A DNA stretch of 34,497 bases, taken from NCBI GenBank assembly GCA_020027875.1, contig JAHRHA010000058.1, forward strand, positions 1 to 34,497, given 5' to 3'. The stretch comes from Micromonosporaceae bacterium (GTDB lineage Bacteria; Actinomycetota; Actinomycetes; Mycobacteriales; Micromonosporaceae). Position numbers and translations under genes: made by a program. Below, in pieces: positions 6,662 to 17,350 of the stretch; the first letter of the stretch is position 1; each line of letters begins with the position of its first letter. The notes under the pieces were generated by a model that was not told the origin of the DNA, ran no database searches, and saw nothing but the letters and a program-made list of their open reading frames with translations.

Positions 6662-8052
6662 CGTGCGTGATCATGCTCCACTGGACTCACGCCCTCCTCG
6701 CCATCACGTACGGCAGGCGAATCGGGCGGTGCCGAGCGCACCGATCGGATCGGGAGGGCGACGAGGAGCGCGACGCAGATCCACACGTAGGCGTTGCTGA
6801 GGAACCAGCCGACCGGGTTGTCCCACCTCTCGTGGAACGACCAGACGAGTCGGCTGCACAGCAGGACATACGAGAAGATCATGAAGGCCAGAAGCCGCTT
6901 GCGTCGCTTCGGATCGGGCGCGGCCAGGGCGCTGTCGAGCAGCAACAGGATGGCGGGCCCGGCCCAGACCAGGTGATGCACCCACGTGATCGGGCTGATC
7001 AAGCAGCCGACAAGGCCGGTGAGAGCGAAGCCGGTCATCTCGTCGCCGGCCGACACGGCGCGCCGTACCCGCACCGCCCAGACCACCATGATCACAATGA
7101 CAGTCACCAGCCACAGTGCGGTGCTGGGGTCGGCGGCATGGAGCCGCGCCACCGCCCCGTTCAGGGACTGGTTGGAGATGAACGCCTGTGCGCCGATGCG
7201 GTCGGTATTCCACAACGCGTCGGTCCAGAACACCCGGGACGCGTCCGGTGCCACTGCGGCCGCCAAAACCGTGGCCGCCGTGGCCGTGCCGCTCGCGATG
7301 ATGGCGGCCCGCCAGCGCCTTGTGACCAGCAGGTAGACGATGAAGATGCCTGGTGTCAGCTTGATCGCCGTAGCCAGGCCGATGCCCACGCCAGCGAAAC
7401 GGCTCCCCCGACGGACCAACAGCATCAGGTCCGCCGCCACGATGACGACCAGATACATGTTGACCTGGCCGAAGAGGAACGTCTCGCGCAGTGGCTCGAA
7501 GGCGGCGGCGAAGCACACCGCTAACGCGAGTGCGTACCAGCGGGTCCAGCCCTGTCGGCGGGCGACCGGATCCACCAGCCAGTAGATCAGCAGCACGGAT
7601 GTAACGACGCACGCGATGCAGCTGATCACGATGGCGAGCGTCCACGGCGTTACCGCCATCGGCAGCATGAGCAGTGCGGCGAACGGCGGATAGGTATATC
7701 CGTACGTGCTGAACGGAAGCACGAAGTCGTAGAGGGAACCACCATCGTTGACCCAGTAGTTGATCGCGCCGTGGTAGACGTTCAGGTCGAAGAAGCCGTG
7801 CCTTACGGCCAGGAAGTAGACGAACGTGAAGATCGCGGCCGGCAGGCCGAGCACCGTGAGTATCCGCCGCCGGGTGGCGCGTCGCTGCGCTCCCGATTCC
7901 CGGTCCAGCGGTGCGACAGCGCTCTGCGGTGCGACAGCGCCGTGCGGTGCGACAGCGCTCTGCGGTGCGACAGCGCTCTGCGGTGCGACAGCGCCGTGCG
8001 GTGCGACAGCGCTCTGTGCTGCCCCAGCGCCTTGCGGTGCTGCGTCCGGCAC
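6625..8052 (-). CDS. GT87 (DUF2029) polyprenol-phosphate mannosyltransferase
   Basis: 475-aa polytopic membrane protein with roughly ten hydrophobic helices. The first extracytoplasmic loop has DLNVYHGA, the catalytic-Asp region of GT87/GT-C enzymes, which in mycobacteria add alpha-1,2-mannose from polyprenyl-phosphate-mannose to cell-wall lipoglycans. YTYPPFAALL, FLFGQVNMYL, ATAIKLTPGIF and SPITWVHHLVW are typical family blocks. The GTG at 8052 is preferred: GGAGG (minus strand, 8061-8065) lies 8 nt upstream. A GTG at 8094 would add 14 residues but lacks such a site. After the start, about 45 residues are built from an imperfect SAVAPQ/GAVAPH hexapeptide repeat encoded by an 18-bp tandem repeat; this segment precedes the first helix and is probably a disordered cytoplasmic tail. 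The C-terminus is provided by a hairpin repeat. Confidence 0.88.
   Translation of the reverse strand: MPDAAPQGAGAAQSAVAPHGAVAPQSAVAPQSAVAPHGAVAPQSAVAPLDRESGAQRRATRRRILTVLGLPAAIFTFVYFLAVRHGFFDLNVYHGAINYWVNDGGSLYDFVLPFSTYGYTYPPFAALLMLPMAVTPWTLAIVISCIACVVTSVLLIYWLVDPVARRQGWTRWYALALAVCFAAAFEPLRETFLFGQVNMYLVVIVAADLMLLVRRGSRFAGVGIGLATAIKLTPGIFIVYLLVTRRWRAAIIASGTATAATVLAAAVAPDASRVFWTDALWNTDRIGAQAFISNQSLNGAVARLHAADPSTALWLVTVIVIMVVWAVRVRRAVSAGDEMTGFALTGLVGCLISPITWVHHLVWAGPAILLLLDSALAAPDPKRRKRLLAFMIFSYVLLCSRLVWSFHERWDNPVGWFLSNAYVWICVALLVALPIRSVRSAPPDSPAVRDGEEGVSPVEHDHARPVDQAEKVAVS
7910..8035. repeat. 18-bp tandem repeat within a coding region
   Basis: Six near-identical 18-bp units start at 7910, 7928, 7946, 7964, 7982 and 8000, with a degenerate seventh at 8018. 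Units alternate between two versions differing at GCTCTGC versus GCCGTGC. The period is a multiple of three, so copy-number change keeps the frame. It encodes the hexapeptide repeat at the N-terminus of the glycosyltransferase. Confidence 0.9.
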
Positions 8053-8126
8053 GGCGTGTCCCTCCAATCCCCCGCGGAACCGTGTCAGCGGCACGGCCCA
8101 ACTGTTACCCCGTACGCTCTGCGTGC

Positions 8127-8690
8127 ATGGCGCTTGGCTTTGTCCGACCCGCGGACCCCGACGACGCCGCCGAGATCGCGCGCATCCAGCTCACCACATG
8201 GCAGCAGGCCTACCGTCGCATTCTCCCCCGACATGTGGTCGACGGGATCGACGAGGCCTGGGTTACCCACCGGTGGCTGACCTCGATCGAGGCGCCGCCG
8301 TCGCCACGGCACAGGGTGCTGGTCGCGGTCGAACAGGCGGAACAAGCCTACCTGGTCGGTTTCTCCGCGACGGGTGAGGTCGATGAGGCTGCGTTGGCAC
8401 CTGATGAGGATCGCGCGGCGATACTTCGGCCAGATGTCGCCGCGGTCACAGATCTGCTGGTAGAGCCTCGCTGGGGACGGCGCGGGCATGGCAGCCGCCT
8501 CCTGGCGGCTTGCACCGACCTGTGGAGGGAGGACGGATTCACCTCAGCCATTGCATGGGCGTTCGAAGCCGACCCGGCAATGCGAGGATTCCTCACGTCC
8601 GCCGGATGGGAGCTCGACGGCGTCTCCCGTGGGCTGGACGTGGACGACCTACTTGTCCCGCAGGTGCGCCTGCACACCATGCTGACGTGA
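8127..8690 (+). CDS. GNAT family N-acetyltransferase
   Basis: 187-aa protein with a GNAT fold. The N-terminal VRPADPDDAAEIARIQLTTW is the usual first strand and helix with the W-x3-Y region, and VTDLLVEPRWGRRGHGSRLL around residues 110-130 is the acetyl-CoA-binding beta-4/alpha-3 unit. The C-terminal AMRGFLTSAGWELDG is the closing GNAT segment. The ATG at 8127 lacks a Shine-Dalgarno sequence; TACGCT (8113-8118) lies 8 nt before it, so a leaderless start is possible. The gene diverges from the glycosyltransferase and runs towards dapB, with only 17 nt between the stops. Substrate unknown. Confidence 0.87.
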   Translation: MALGFVRPADPDDAAEIARIQLTTWQQAYRRILPRHVVDGIDEAWVTHRWLTSIEAPPSPRHRVLVAVEQAEQAYLVGFSATGEVDEAALAPDEDRAAILRPDVAAVTDLLVEPRWGRRGHGSRLLAACTDLWREDGFTSAIAWAFEADPAMRGFLTSAGWELDGVSRGLDVDDLLVPQVRLHTMLT

Positions 8691-8707
8691 CGCCGCCCGG
8701 AGGCGCC

Positions 8708-10911
<2,204 letters not shown>

Positions 10912-10921
10912 GAAGCCGGGG

Positions 10922-13306
10922 TCAGCGGTCGCGGGTGCGGCGACGACGCTCCCCCTCGCCGCCCGAGCCGCCCTCGCCGCCGGAGCTCGGGCCACGGTCG
11001 CTGCGGCCAGGGCCGCGGTCGCCGTAGCCACGCTCGCCCCGGTCGCCCCGGTCGCGTGGGCCGCGGTCGCCGCCACGCCCACCAGGCCGGTCGGCCTCGG
11101 GGCGCTCCACACCCTCCGGAAGGACCTTGTCGAGGTAGATCTTGCCGCGGCCGTCGATCTCGGCGATCTCAACCTCGACCTTGTCCCCGACGTTGAGGAA
11201 GTCCTCAACCCGGTCGACGCGCTTGCCGTCGCCCACCTTCGAAATGTGCAGCAGGCCGTCCCGGCCGGGCAGGAGCGATACGAAGGCGCCGAACGCGGCC
11301 GTCTTCACGACCGTGCCGAGGAACTTGTCGCCGACCTTCGGCATGGTGGGGTTGGCGATCGCGTTGATCCGGTCGATGGCGGCCTGGGCGGATGGCCCGT
11401 TCGTCGCCCCGACATAGATCGTGCCGTCGTCCTCGATCGAGATCTCGGCGCCCGTCTCGTCCTGAATGGCGTTGATCGTCTGACCCTTGGGTCCGATCAC
11501 CATGCCAATCTTGTCGACCGGGATCTTCACGGAGGTGACCCTCGGTGCGTACTGGGACATGCCGGCCGGCGAGTCGATCGCGGCCGCCATGACATCGAGG
11601 ATCGTCTGACGTGCGTCATGCGCCTGCTGCAAGGCGGCGGCGAGCACATCCGACGGGATGCCGTCGAGCTTCGTGTCCAGTTGCAGGGCGGTCACGAAGT
11701 CGCGGGTACCGGCGACCTTGAAGTCCATGTCGCCGAACGCGTCCTCGGCACCGAGGATGTCGGTGAGCGAGATGTACGTCGTCTTGCCGTCGACCTCGTC
11801 GGAGATGAGGCCCATCGCGATGCCCGCGACTGGCGCCTTGAGCGGTACGCCCGCCGCCAGCAGCGACATGGTCGAGGCACAGACCGAACCCATCGACGTC
11901 GAGCCGTTGGACCCGAGCGCCTCGGAGACCTGACGGATCGCGTAAGGGAACTCCTCCCGGGCCGGCAAGACCGGGATCAGCGCCCGCTCGGCGAGTGCGC
12001 CGTGCCCGATCTCGCGCCGCTTCGGCGCCCCGACCCGACCCGTCTCACCGGTCGAGTAGGGCGGGAAGTTGTAGTTGTGCATGTAGCGCTTGGACTTCTC
12101 CGGCGACAGCGTGTCGAGCGCCTGCTCCATGCGCAGCATGTTGAGCGTGGTGACGCCGAGGATCTGGGTCTCGCCGCGCTCGAACAGCGCCGAGCCGTGC
12201 ACCCGCGGCAGCACCCCGACCTCGGCCGTAAGAGGCCGGATGTCGCGAGGCCCGCGACCGTCGATGCGTACCTGGTCCCGCAGGACCCGGGCCCGCACCT
12301 CCTTCTTGGTCAACGACCGGAACGCGGCCCCGATCTCCTTCTCCCGCCCCTCGAACTGCGCACCAAGCTGCTGGTACGCCTTGTCCTTGATGAGATCCAG
12401 CGCCTCTTCGCGCTCGGCCTTCGCGCCGATCTTCAGCGCCTCGGTGACCTCGTCGCGCACGGCCGAATCGACCGCCGCGTAGACGTCCGCCTCGTGCTCC
12501 AAGAAGACCGGGAACTCCGTGACGGGCTTCGCCGCGACGGCGACCAGTTCGTCCTGAGCCCGGACCAGTTCGCGGATCGCAGGTTTCGCCGCCTCCAGGC
12601 CCGCCGCGACGACCTCCTCGGTGGGCTTGGGCGCGCCCGCGGCCACCAGCTTCAGCGTGTGCGGGGTGGCCTCGGCCTCGACCATCATGATCGCGACGTC
12701 ACCGTCGGGCAGAACCCGACCGGCCACGACCATGTCGAAGGTGGCTCGCTCGAGCTCGTCGTGGGTCGGGAAGGCGACCCAGGTGCCCTCGACGTGGGCC
12801 ATGCGGGTCGCGCCGACCGGGCCGGAGAATGGCAGGCCGGCGAGCTTCGTGGACAGCGACGCCGCGTTGATGGCGACGACGTCGTACGGGTGTTGCGGAT
12901 CCAGCGCCAGGATGGTCTCCACGACCTGGACCTCGTTGCGCACGCCCTTCGTGAACGACGGCCGCAGCGGCCGGTCGATGAGACGGCAGGTGAGGATCGC
13001 GTCCTCGCTCGGGCGACCCTCGCGCCGGAAGAACGAGCCGGGAATGCGTCCGGCCGCGTACATGCGCTCCTCGACGTCCACCGTGAGCGGGAAGAAGTCG
13101 AACTGCTCCTTGGGCTGCCTGCTCGCCGTGGTCGCCGACATGACGACCGTTTCACCGAGCTGGGCCAGGGCCGAGCCCGCGGCCTGCTGGGCCAGGCGGC
13201 CGGTGCTAAAGACGATCTCACGGGCGCCGAAGGACCCGTTGTCGATGACCGCCGTGCTGTGTTGGGTGCCGAGAGTTGTCTGCTCGGTCATCTGCGGCGT
13301 GGTCAT
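10922..13306 (-). CDS. pnp: Polyribonucleotide nucleotidyltransferase
   Basis: 794-aa PNPase, which degrades RNA 3' to 5' with phosphate and can add 3' tails; actinobacterial versions have been studied as guanosine pentaphosphate synthetase I. Order of domains: first RNase PH lobe (about 15-150), helical linker (about 245-335), second RNase PH lobe (about 345-560) with [14 protein letters not shown] and the catalytic acidic segment [16 protein letters not shown] domain with [20 protein letters not shown] (about 593-612), and S1 domain with [18 protein letters not shown] (about 660-677). The last 65 residues are an Arg/Gly/Asp-rich tail with RGDRG-type repeats, probably disordered and RNA-binding. 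A purine-rich GGGAG lies 11 nt before the ATG at 13306. The gene lies downstream of rpsO with a large hairpin between them. Confidence 0.97.
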   Translation of the reverse strand: MTTPQMTEQTTLGTQHSTAVIDNGSFGAREIVFSTGRLAQQAAGSALAQLGETVVMSATTASRQPKEQFDFFPLTVDVEERMYAAGRIPGSFFRREGRPSEDAILTCRLIDRPLRPSFTKGVRNEVQVVETILALDPQHPYDVVAINAASLSTKLAGLPFSGPVGATRMAHVEGTWVAFPTHDELERATFDMVVAGRVLPDGDVAIMMVEAEATPHTLKLVAAGAPKPTEEVVAAGLEAAKPAIRELVRAQDELVAVAAKPVTEFPVFLEHEADVYAAVDSAVRDEVTEALKIGAKAEREEALDLIKDKAYQQLGAQFEGREKEIGAAFRSLTKKEVRARVLRDQVRIDGRGPRDIRPLTAEVGVLPRVHGSALFERGETQILGVTTLNMLRMEQALDTLSPEKSKRYMHNYNFPPYSTGETGRVGAPKRREIGHGALAERALIPVLPAREEFPYAIRQVSEALGSNGSTSMGSVCASTMSLLAAGVPLKAPVAGIAMGLISDEVDGKTTYISLTDILGAEDAFGDMDFKVAGTRDFVTALQLDTKLDGIPSDVLAAALQQAHDARQTILDVMAAAIDSPAGMSQYAPRVTSVKIPVDKIGMVIGPKGQTINAIQDETGAEISIEDDGTIYVGATNGPSAQAAIDRINAIANPTMPKVGDKFLGTVVKTAAFGAFVSLLPGRDGLLHISKVGDGKRVDRVEDFLNVGDKVEVEIAEIDGRGKIYLDKVLPEGVERPEADRPGGRGGDRGPRDRGDRGERGYGDRGPGRSDRGPSSGGEGGSGGEGERRRRTRDR

Positions 13307-13604
13307 ATGTAGTTTGTCTCCCTTGTGACGGGTACGCCCGGGGGAGCTTGCGCCGCGGTCGGTCTTCGATCGAAGCCCTCGGGCCTGTCAGCACCTCGTC
13401 GCGACGGTGATCGTCGCGCGGTGCGTGTCCCGGGGGCCACTACCGAGGACCGACGTGTGTCGGCGGGTTGCCGACCGGCTCCCCGTGTCGGCGTACCAAT
13501 TCGTTGTCGCCGGACCATCGTGGTCACGGCGCTGAGTCGTTCTGTCTCGACATGCGGGGCGCTCCGCGCACGTCCATCACCGGCTCTCTCGTGACCGGTC
13601 ATTG
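13307..13604. other. pnp leader region
   Basis: About 300 nt between the rpsO-pnp hairpin and pnp without a credible gene. On the minus strand it would be a long 5' leader of pnp. It holds a small hairpin, GTCGGC (13459-13464) and GCCGAC (13470-13475), and the palindrome CGTCGCGACG near 13400. I could not place a promoter. Long structured pnp leaders are sites of RNase III and PNPase autoregulation in E. coli and Streptomyces; whether that applies here is inference. Confidence 0.4.
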
Positions 13605-13659
13605 TGATCGAGGGAGCGTCCCGATGTCGTACGACACCTGCGGGACACTCCCTCGATCA
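13605..13659 (-). terminator. rpsO-pnp intergenic hairpin
   Basis: 19-nt arms 13605-13623 and 13641-13659 pair completely in the minus-strand RNA, with one G-U wobble (the plus strand has a C-A mismatch). The 17-nt loop contains the perfect palindrome TGTCGTACGACA (13625-13636). The stem begins 3 nt after the rpsO stop. It could be an rpsO terminator or attenuator, or an RNase III cleavage site in the rpsO-pnp transcript, as known in Streptomyces. No U-tract follows, which favours processing or partial read-through. Confidence 0.75.
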
Positions 13660-13662
13660 ACG

Positions 13663-13932
13663 TCATCGCCGTAGGCCGAGTCGCTCAGCGACCGCCCGGC
13701 GGCGCTGGATGTCGGTCTTGGCCAGGTAGGCCAACAGCCGGCGGCGCTGACCCACGAGGATCAGCAGACCACGACGGCTGTGGTGGTCGTGCTTGTGGGT
13801 CTTGAGGTGCTCGGTGAGCTGGTTGATGCGGTGCGTTAGCATCGCGATCTGAACCTCGGACGAACCGGTGTCGCCCTCCTTCGTGCCGAACTCACCAATG
13901 ATCTTGGCCTTGGTGGCCTGGTCGAGCGCCAT
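13663..13932 (-). CDS. rpsO: 30S ribosomal protein S15
   Basis: 89 aa, the standard S15 length, and recognisable throughout: [39 protein letters not shown] and the final [12 protein letters not shown]. It binds the central domain of 16S rRNA early in 30S assembly. AAAGGGAG (minus strand, 13936-13943) precedes the ATG at 13932. It sits between ribF and pnp, the conserved order in most bacteria. Confidence 0.98.
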   Translation of the reverse strand: MALDQATKAKIIGEFGTKEGDTGSSEVQIAMLTHRINQLTEHLKTHKHDHHSRRGLLILVGQRRRLLAYLAKTDIQRRRAVAERLGLRR

Positions 13933-13963
13933 AATCTCCCTTTACGGTCGGGTTGCTTGTACA

Positions 13964-14019
13964 GTCCCGCACCCGCGGCGTCGTGCAGGCACGCGGGACC
14001 CCCCACCGGTCACCCGGTG
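13964..14019 (-). promoter_or_regulatory. Two hairpins in the ribF-rpsO interval
   Basis: GTCCCGC (13964-13970) pairs with GCGGGAC (13993-13999), and CACCGG (14004-14009) with CCGGTG (14014-14019). On the minus strand the second follows the ribF stop by about 45 nt and could end ribF transcription; the first would lie in the rpsO leader, where S15 often regulates its own translation. The role is inferred from position only. Confidence 0.35.
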
Positions 14020-14064
14020 TCGCCCAAGGTTAACAGACCGATGGGGTACGCCCGCTTCGCCCCT

Positions 14065-15018
14065 TCACGGGAGCGCGACGCGGGTGTCGGCCACGTCATG
14101 CTCGATCTGGGCGACGAGTGGTTCGATGCCGTCGTACCGGCGCATCTCCCGCAGCCGGGCCACAAAGTCGAGAGCGAGCCGCTCGCCGTAGAGATCGCCC
14201 TCGAAGTCCAGCACGTACGCCTCAACCCGCCGCTCCCGACCGGAGAACGTGGGGTTCGTCCCGATCGATACGGCGGCTCGAAGCGGCTCGGTGTGCGCCG
14301 AACCTCGCCGGGCCAGCCAGGCCGCGTACACGCCGTCGGCTGGTACCGCCGTGTGCGGCGAGGTCATCAGATTCGCGGTGGGGAAGCCGAGCTCCCGCCC
14401 ACGCAGATCACCCCGCACAACGACACCCTCGAGCCGGTGGGGACGCCCGAGTGCGCGCGCCGCCTCCGCGACGTCCCCGGCGTCGACGCAGCTGCGGATG
14501 TAGGTCGACGAGACAACAGCGCTCTCCGGCCTGTCGCCGGGAGCACTGGAGACGAGCGGCGCACCCTCGACGGTGAACCCGAACGTGCGCCCCAGACGCT
14601 CCAGCAACGCTACGTCGCCCGCCGCCTTGTGGCCGAACCGGAAGTTCTGCCCGACCACGACGGCGCTCGCGTGAAGGTGCTCCACGAGGACGTCGTGGGC
14701 GAACGTCTCGGCCGACAGGTGCGAGAACTCCAGCGTGAACGGGATCACGCACAGCACATCCACGCCGAGTGCCTCGATGAGCTCCGCCTTGCGGCCGGAC
14801 TCGGTGAGGATGGCCGGATGCGAGCCGGGGCGGACCACCTCCGAGGGGTGCGGGTCGAACGTGACGACCACCGACGCGATACCCAGTTGCCGGGCCCGCG
14901 CGACGGTGTGCCCAATGATTTGCTGGTGGCCACGGTGGACTCCGTCGAAGACCCCGATCGTCACTACGGATCGGCCCCAACCGGCCGGCGCGGCCTCGAC
15001 CCCCCGCCAACGCTGCAC
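14065..15018 (-). CDS. ribF: Bifunctional riboflavin kinase / FAD synthetase
   Basis: 317 aa. It phosphorylates riboflavin to FMN and adenylylates FMN to FAD. The N-terminal FAD-synthetase half has the nucleotidyltransferase motif GVFDGVHRGHQQII at 22-35 and the STYIRS motif near residue 172. The C-terminal riboflavin-kinase half has RGRELGFPTANL (around 205-217) and YDGIEPLVAQIEHDV near the end. The start is a GTG at 15018, 3 nt after the truB stop, with AAGGGAG inside the truB end as ribosome-binding site, so the two genes are probably co-transcribed and coupled. Confidence 0.97.
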   Translation of the reverse strand: MQRWRGVEAAPAGWGRSVVTIGVFDGVHRGHQQIIGHTVARARQLGIASVVVTFDPHPSEVVRPGSHPAILTESGRKAELIEALGVDVLCVIPFTLEFSHLSAETFAHDVLVEHLHASAVVVGQNFRFGHKAAGDVALLERLGRTFGFTVEGAPLVSSAPGDRPESAVVSSTYIRSCVDAGDVAEAARALGRPHRLEGVVVRGDLRGRELGFPTANLMTSPHTAVPADGVYAAWLARRGSAHTEPLRAAVSIGTNPTFSGRERRVEAYVLDFEGDLYGERLALDFVARLREMRRYDGIEPLVAQIEHDVADTRVALP

Positions 15019-15021
15019 GGA

Positions 15022-15981
15022 TCAGCTCCCTTCGTCCGGTGAGGCGGGCGCGGCAGGTCGTACCGGAGACCCGCCGGCCGGAGGCACACCCGCCGGATAC
15101 AGCACTACCTCGGGACGCGCCTTTCCGTCGCGCTCCGACACGATCGCCACCACGGTGCCATCCGGTGCGAAGACCGCGTACGGGCCGGCGAGCCCGACCG
15201 GCGCGAGGGGCCCACCGTGCGACAGCATCCGCGCCTCGTCGGAATCGGCGTCGCGCCGGGCGAAACACCGCTCGGCCGCCGCGGCGATCGGCAGCGTCAC
15301 CGGATCCGGACGCTCCCCCAGTTCCGCCAGCGTCGCGGCCTCGGCGAGGGTGAACCCGCCGACGGCGGTCCGGCGAAGCGCGGTCAGGTGCCCGCCCACG
15401 CCCAGTGCGGTGCCCAGATCGCGTGCGATGGCGCGGATATAGGTGCCGGAGGAACAGGTCACGTCGACATCCACGTCCACGACGGCTGGCTCGCCGCTGG
15501 CGCGGTCGGTTCGCACAGCGGTGACGTCGAGCCGGAAGATATGGACGCGGCGGGGCGGGAGGTCGACCGCCTCGCCCTTGCGTACCCGAGCATAGGAGCG
15601 CACCCCGCCCACCTTGATGGCGCTCACGGCGCTCGGGACCTGGTCGAGGTCTCCGACGAAGGCGCGCAGAGCGGCCCGTACGGCGTGCCCGGTGACACCC
15701 GCGGCGGAGGTCTCCGCGATGACTTCACCCTCCGCGTCATCGGTGAGCGTGGCCTGCCCGAGGCGGATCGTCGCCAGATAGCTCTTGTCGCTGCCGATGA
15801 GGTAGGTGAGCAGGCGCGTCGCCCGCTCAACGCCGACGATGAGCACACCCGTCGCCATCGGGTCGAGGGTGCCACCGTGGCCGACCCGACGGGTACGGGC
15901 GAGTCGGCGCACTCTGGCCACGACGTCGTGCGACGTCATCCCGCCCGGCTTGTCGACCACGACCAGCCCGTCCTGAGCCAC
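15022..15981 (-). CDS. truB: tRNA pseudouridine(55) synthase
   Basis: 319-aa TruB, which converts U55 in the tRNA T-loop to pseudouridine. The catalytic Asp lies in GHGGTLDPMATGVL at about 37-50; GLVVVDKPGGMTSHDVV precedes it, and SYARVRKGEAVDLPPR and CSSGTYIRAIARDLG are conserved downstream blocks. The C-terminus carries a PUA-like segment (LSHGGPL). No in-frame ATG lies near the conserved N-terminus, and the GTG at 15981 puts the first family residues close to the start; the nearest purine stretch is 12 nt upstream, so the start is less certain than the identity. The frame stays open upstream without family similarity. It diverges from the gene at 16138. Confidence 0.95.
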   Translation of the reverse strand: MAQDGLVVVDKPGGMTSHDVVARVRRLARTRRVGHGGTLDPMATGVLIVGVERATRLLTYLIGSDKSYLATIRLGQATLTDDAEGEVIAETSAAGVTGHAVRAALRAFVGDLDQVPSAVSAIKVGGVRSYARVRKGEAVDLPPRRVHIFRLDVTAVRTDRASGEPAVVDVDVDVTCSSGTYIRAIARDLGTALGVGGHLTALRRTAVGGFTLAEAATLAELGERPDPVTLPIAAAAERCFARRDADSDEARMLSHGGPLAPVGLAGPYAVFAPDGTVVAIVSERDGKARPEVVLYPAGVPPAGGSPVRPAAPASPDEGS

Positions 15982-16137
15982 CGGCGCGCCATGCCTTTCT
16001 GATCGACAGCCGTTGCGTACGGTCCCTGGCCGACAGCCTCTCAGACCGGCTTGCTGCCGAGACCGAGCACCCCGCCGGTGGAGTCTGCGTGGCACAATCC
16101 GGCCTGGACGACCCCCCCGACCCATCGAGGTGACGCC

Positions 16138-17253
16138 ATGACCGGCCCGTACCCGCCAGGAGCTAACCCCCCTCCCGGCCCCTGGCAGGACCCGACCGGA
16201 GCCCCCGCTCCTCACCCCGCGAGCGAGCCTTGGCCTGCCCCGCCGGGCCAATACCAGCCTCCCGCGTCGTATCCGCCCCCCGCGTCGTACCCGCAGCAGG
16301 GGTCGTACCCGCCGCCGGGCCAGTGGCAGCCCGGTCCGTCGGATACCCAGGAGTTTCCGCCGACGTACTCGCCCGTACCGATGACCCCCGCACCGGCGCC
16401 CAAGAAGCGGACCTTTCTCAAGATCCTCGGCACAATCATGTCGATCCTGCTCGTTCTATGCGTCGTCGTCGTGGCCAAGACCGGCGTGCGGGACTTCCTG
16501 GACGGTCTCGGCAAGGATCCGGTGCCCACGGGTGCCGTCCCGTCGGGCATCTCCGCCACGAGCACCGCGACGGCGGCGCCGACCGGACCGTTCGAGGACA
16601 CCCCGGCGGCGGAGTACCCCGAGGGCGAGGCCGGCATCACCTTGCCGACGGCCACCGCCGTCACCGGCTTCTCGAAGAGCCAGGTTGCGGCGTCGCTGCA
16701 GAAGGTCAAGCAGGGCCTCGTCGCGTCCCGCCTGGACCCGAAGATGCTGGTCTCGCGAGACTCATCCGGCCTGGTCAACCTGCTCGCCCCGGACTCACGC
16801 GATGGCATCAAGCAAGACTTCACCAAGCAGAACTTCTTCAGCTTCGCCAGCCAGATCGCACCGGGCTACTCACTCGCCAGCGAGAAGGTGCGGGTCAAGG
16901 GCCGGGTGACGTTCAGGGCCACGAAGAAGGACGGCATCCGGCTGCTCGAGGTGATTACCAACTTCGTCTGGGTCTACCCGTTCAGCGGTTCGCTCTCCGA
17001 GCCGGGTGACCACCTGGTCATCGTTCATGACGAGGTGCACTGGGTCTTCCCCGTCGAGGCCGACGTCGAGAAGAGCTCGCGCGGCATGTGGATCAACGAG
17101 GCGCAGGGCTATGCGTCCAACATCGACTGTGTGCTGCTTGACCAGAGCCTGCTCGCGCTCGGCAAGCCACGGCTCGTCCCGGGCGGTTCGGCCGAGGACG
17201 ACAAGGCGGCGTTTGATCCAAATCGTTCCTTGGACATCAAGGACACCTGCTGA
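16138..17253 (+). CDS. Proline-rich membrane-anchored protein of unknown function
   Basis: 371-aa protein in three parts. Residues 1-82 are very rich in Pro, Gln, Tyr and Gly (PPASYPPPASYPQQGSYPPP) and should be disordered. A single transmembrane helix at about 95-112 (ILGTIMSILLVLCVVVVAK) follows a basic KKR, giving an N-in orientation. The remaining 255 residues would be outside, starting with a Thr/Ala/Pro linker and then a folded domain with SLQKVKQGLVASRLDPKMLV and ITNFVWVYPF. This architecture is common in actinobacteria. I do not recognise the outer domain. The ATG at 16138 has GAGGTGA (16127-16133) 4 nt upstream. It is the only rightward gene in this block and is convergent with the MATE gene. 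Confidence 0.85.
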   Translation: MTGPYPPGANPPPGPWQDPTGAPAPHPASEPWPAPPGQYQPPASYPPPASYPQQGSYPPPGQWQPGPSDTQEFPPTYSPVPMTPAPAPKKRTFLKILGTIMSILLVLCVVVVAKTGVRDFLDGLGKDPVPTGAVPSGISATSTATAAPTGPFEDTPAAEYPEGEAGITLPTATAVTGFSKSQVAASLQKVKQGLVASRLDPKMLVSRDSSGLVNLLAPDSRDGIKQDFTKQNFFSFASQIAPGYSLASEKVRVKGRVTFRATKKDGIRLLEVITNFVWVYPFSGSLSEPGDHLVIVHDEVHWVFPVEADVEKSSRGMWINEAQGYASNIDCVLLDQSLLALGKPRLVPGGSAEDDKAAFDPNRSLDIKDTC

Positions 17254-17272
17254 CCTAGCGGATCATGGGTAT

Positions 17273-17329
17273 GCATTGGACGCTTAGCCGCGCTGTGGGC
17301 GCTCCTCAACACGGGTACGTGTCCAATGC
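17273..17329. terminator. Inverted repeat between convergent genes
   Basis: GCATTGGAC (17273-17281) and GTCCAATGC (17321-17329) are perfect 9-bp arms separated by 39 nt, lying between the stop at 17253 (+) and the MATE stop at 17351 (-). Position suggests a shared terminator. Confidence 0.45.
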
Positions 17330-17350
17330 TCCCGCCGCGCGGCGAGACGC

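Noticed and set aside
7910..8035. Regular repeats considered as a CRISPR array
   Set aside because: The units are contiguous 18-mers without spacers and lie in frame within a coding region.
10912..11208. N-terminal extension of the M16 peptidase by about 100 codons
   Set aside because: The added residues are Ala/Thr/Arg low complexity read from inside pnp in another frame; conserved M16 sequence starts just after the ATG at 10911.
15982..16251. N-terminal extension of truB by about 90 codons
   Set aside because: It is Arg/Gly-rich with no TruB similarity and would overlap the divergent gene at 16138.
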